NCBI GenBank assembly: GCA_934662525.1
Contig: CAKUKJ010000106.1
Span: forward strand, 1-7,286
Direction: 5' to 3'
Length of the DNA stretch: 7,286 nucleotides
Source of the DNA: an uncultured Coriobacteriales bacterium
GTDB taxonomy: Bacteria > Actinomycetota > Coriobacteriia > Coriobacteriales > UMGS124
Shown here: piece by piece, positions 5,828 through 7,286 of the stretch
Layout: each line of letters starts with the position of its first letter
How positions within the stretch are numbered: the first letter of the stretch is position 1
Position numbers and translations under genes: made by a program
Notes under the pieces: model-generated
What the model saw: the letters and a program-made list of their open reading frames with translations, nothing else
Database searches by the model: none
Told to the model about the DNA's origin: nothing

Positions 5828-6055
5828 AATATCCCCCTTCTCCCGCATGTAAGTATATATGTTGTGCGCCGTTCCGTTTTGTCCTCGTTTGCCGTGCTGT
5901 CTAAAAGTTAGGGTTATCTGAACCTTCACGATTTGCCGTATCCGTCCCAAAAGGGACTCGGACGTGTTTTTGTCCGTCGGCAAGGACAAACCGCGCAGCT
6001 ATAGTTTCGGCGTCGAGATTGAATCCCGGCAGGGGATAGGAGAAGGGAACCAGAT
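5828..6055. promoter_or_regulatory. Divergent promoter region between the TetR regulator and the Fe-S protein
   Basis: On the - strand a TATACT (complement of 5852-5857) would give a leader of about 20 bases with the regulator's ribosome-binding site; its -35 box is poor. On the + strand TATAGT at 6000-6005 is a plausible -10 for the Fe-S gene, again with no good -35, which would fit a promoter that depends on an activator or is controlled by the dyads at 5944-5990. AGGAGAAGGG at 6038-6047 is the ribosome-binding site for ATG 6056. Promoter boxes were judged by eye. Confidence 0.5.
5944..5990. promoter_or_regulatory. Cluster of GTCC/GGAC half-sites, candidate operator
   Basis: Three overlapping or adjacent dyads lie within 47 bases: GTCCC-AAAA-GGGAC (5944-5957), CGGAC-(8)-GTCCG (5959-5976) and TTTGTCC-(8)-GGACAAA (5969-5990). 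The last two share one half-site and have the same eight-base spacing. The array ends ten bases before the putative -10 of the Fe-S gene, where an operator would overlap the -35 zone. Assignment to the neighbouring TetR protein is an inference from position. Confidence 0.5.
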
Positions 6056-7286
6056 ATGGAAAACATGACCCGCAAGGGCTTTCTGGCCGGCGCCGCCGCT
6101 GTGGCAGGCATGGCCGCCGCAAACATCGCGCTGGCCGATGAGGCAAAATCTGCCGAGACTCAGGAAGGCCCGTCTGTCGAGGATGTCAAGCCTGGTACGA
6201 TGACCCAGACGCTCGACGAGCTCAACGCCATGCGCCAGGCCCACATCGACGCAGCCACCGAGTACACCTGCGCCGACGGCACGGTCATCCCCGAGGTGTA
6301 CGTGAAGCTGCGCGCCCTTGTCGAGGGGTACGGCCTGGGCGTGGGCTCCAAGAACAATGACAGCTCGTTCGACTTCTTCATGGCATACTGGACTCCCGAG
6401 GAGGCTCAGGCCTACATCGAGATGCCGCTCGGCGTCGCTTTCACCGCCGCTGATTTCGCCCAGAAGTCCGGTCGCGACGAGGAGGAGTGCGAGCAGCTCT
6501 GCTACGACCTCTCTTATCGTGGCCTGCTCATGCGCTGGACGCGCGCGGGCGTGCATTATTACCACCACATCGCCTACGCCCACGGCCTGTGGGAGTACGG
6601 ACTGCTTGCGCAGGAGCGCGAGGACGCCAACGCCGCCGACTTCATGGCGCTCGACACCATCACCGAGTGGGCCGATCTGCACAAGACCGAGGACTTGGAG
6701 AACGCCCACAAGCGCGCCGACCTGCACTCCACCGTGTTTGCCGAGGACAACGCCCTCTTCACTTCGGAGACGCCATTCTATTACCCGGTGCCGGTGAACC
6801 AGGAAGTCCTGCCCGATGGCGAGGAGATCCTGCCGCTTGACGATTGGAAGAAGATCATCGAGCGCAACGACGTCATCGGCGTTTCCACCTGCCAGTGCCG
6901 CCTGCGCCGCGTGCTTCAGGACGACGTGCAGGACGGCTGCGACCACCCCATGGACACATGCATGTCGTTCGGCGAGGAGGCCCAGTACTACATCGAGAAC
7001 AACCTCGCCCGTCAGATTGACAAGGAGGAGGCAACTGCGATTCTCCAGCGCAACGTCGATTTGGGCATGGTCATTCAGAGCGCCTACTCCAAGGCGAGCG
7101 AGGTCATCTGCTCGTGCCACGGCGACTGCTGCGACATCCTGTCTACCTACGTCGCCCTGGGCGCCGAGGATTGCGCGGCCATCAACTCGATGCCCCAGGT
7201 GAGCCACTACAACCTCGTGGTCGACACCGACGCGTGCATCAAGTGCGGCGCTTGTGCCGAGCGTTGCCCGCTGTTTGCCATCACGA
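6056..7286 (+). CDS. Tat-like-signal 4Fe-4S ferredoxin-type protein with winged-helix-like region (3' end outside window)
   Basis: The visible 410 residues start with MTRKGFLAG, a Tat-like signal with R6-K7 instead of RR, a hydrophobic stretch to about 25 and an ALA/DE cleavage site after 27. Residues 113-185 read like a winged helix (TPEEAQAYIEMPLGVAFTAA, then a YHH-rich wing). Residues 247-360 match the Cys-rich domain of a family of anaerobe 4Fe-4S proteins: a PVPVNQEVLP linker, STCQCR (C279, C281), C295 and C302, an EEA..IL..N.DLGMV helix, and ICSCHGDCC (C352, C354, C358, C359). A ferredoxin motif CIKCGACAERCP (C394, C397, C400, C404) follows, and a second cluster is expected past the edge. 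The role is probably electron transfer or redox sensing; partner and substrate are unknown. ATG 6056 has AGAAGGG eight bases upstream. It is divergent from a TetR gene that likely controls it. Absence of a stop reflects only the window edge. Confidence 0.88.
   Translation, partial: MENMTRKGFLAGAAAVAGMAAANIALADEAKSAETQEGPSVEDVKPGTMTQTLDELNAMRQAHIDAATEYTCADGTVIPEVYVKLRALVEGYGLGVGSKNNDSSFDFFMAYWTPEEAQAYIEMPLGVAFTAADFAQKSGRDEEECEQLCYDLSYRGLLMRWTRAGVHYYHHIAYAHGLWEYGLLAQEREDANAADFMALDTITEWADLHKTEDLENAHKRADLHSTVFAEDNALFTSETPFYYPVPVNQEVLPDGEEILPLDDWKKIIERNDVIGVSTCQCRLRRVLQDDVQDGCDHPMDTCMSFGEEAQYYIENNLARQIDKEEATAILQRNVDLGMVIQSAYSKASEVICSCHGDCCDILSTYVALGAEDCAAINSMPQVSHYNLVVDTDACIKCGACAERCPLFAIT

Noticed and set aside
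5828..5989. A 54-residue N-terminal extension of the TetR regulator
   Set aside because: The start at 5827 has a strong ribosome-binding site and gives a normal TetR N-terminus; the extension would cover the promoter dyads and the likely -10 box.
5999..7207. A 402-codon open frame on the - strand
   Set aside because: It is antisense to the Fe-S protein, whose cysteine motifs and ribosome-binding site are clear. The antisense translation is Val/Leu/Gly/His-rich and unrecognisable.

Overview
The window looks like a chromosomal piece of a high-GC anaerobic actinobacterium, most likely a gut Coriobacteriia member of the Eggerthellaceae type. This is inferred, not proven. The evidence is GC-rich codon use, two exported proteins with Tat-type signals, a Cthe_2159-type carbohydrate-binding protein, and a signal-bearing 4Fe-4S protein next to a TetR-family regulator. 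No RNA gene, CRISPR array or intact insertion sequence was seen.

Left part (1-2877, all + strand): a tightly packed run of small genes. It opens with the C-terminal tail of an Rpn/YhgA-like (PD-(D/E)XK nuclease/transposase family) protein whose front part is missing or frameshifted. Next come a YaiI/YqxD (UPF0178) protein, a LOG-family (PGGxGTxxE) nucleotide phosphoribohydrolase, a GNAT-like acetyltransferase with an unusual repeat-encoded N-terminus, and a MutT-type Nudix hydrolase. Spacings of 1, 37, 6 and 152 bases suggest co-transcription. The genes share a loose theme of nucleotide housekeeping rather than a defined pathway. The 152-base gap before the Nudix gene is not ordinary spacer: the GNAT frame continues past its TAG stop for 49 protein-like codons and ends in a TGA that lies just before the Nudix start.

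Middle (2878-5185): a GC-rich hairpin region separates the + strand cluster from a convergent - strand gene. That gene encodes a Tat-exported, beta-helical carbohydrate-binding (Cthe_2159/DUF4353-type) protein with a long Pro/Gly/Glu/Ser/Gln tail. Its 327-base 5' flank holds no convincing gene.

Right part (5186-7286): a TetR-family regulator (- strand) is divergent from a 4Fe-4S protein (+ strand) that runs off the right edge. Their shared 228-base control region holds several GTCC/GGAC half-sites arranged as dyads, a plausible operator for the regulator. The Fe-S protein combines a Tat-like signal with only one arginine (RK), a winged-helix-like region, a cysteine-rich domain and a ferredoxin motif. 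This TetR/Fe-S pair is the most interesting part of the window and probably the start of a redox or respiratory gene set continuing to the right.
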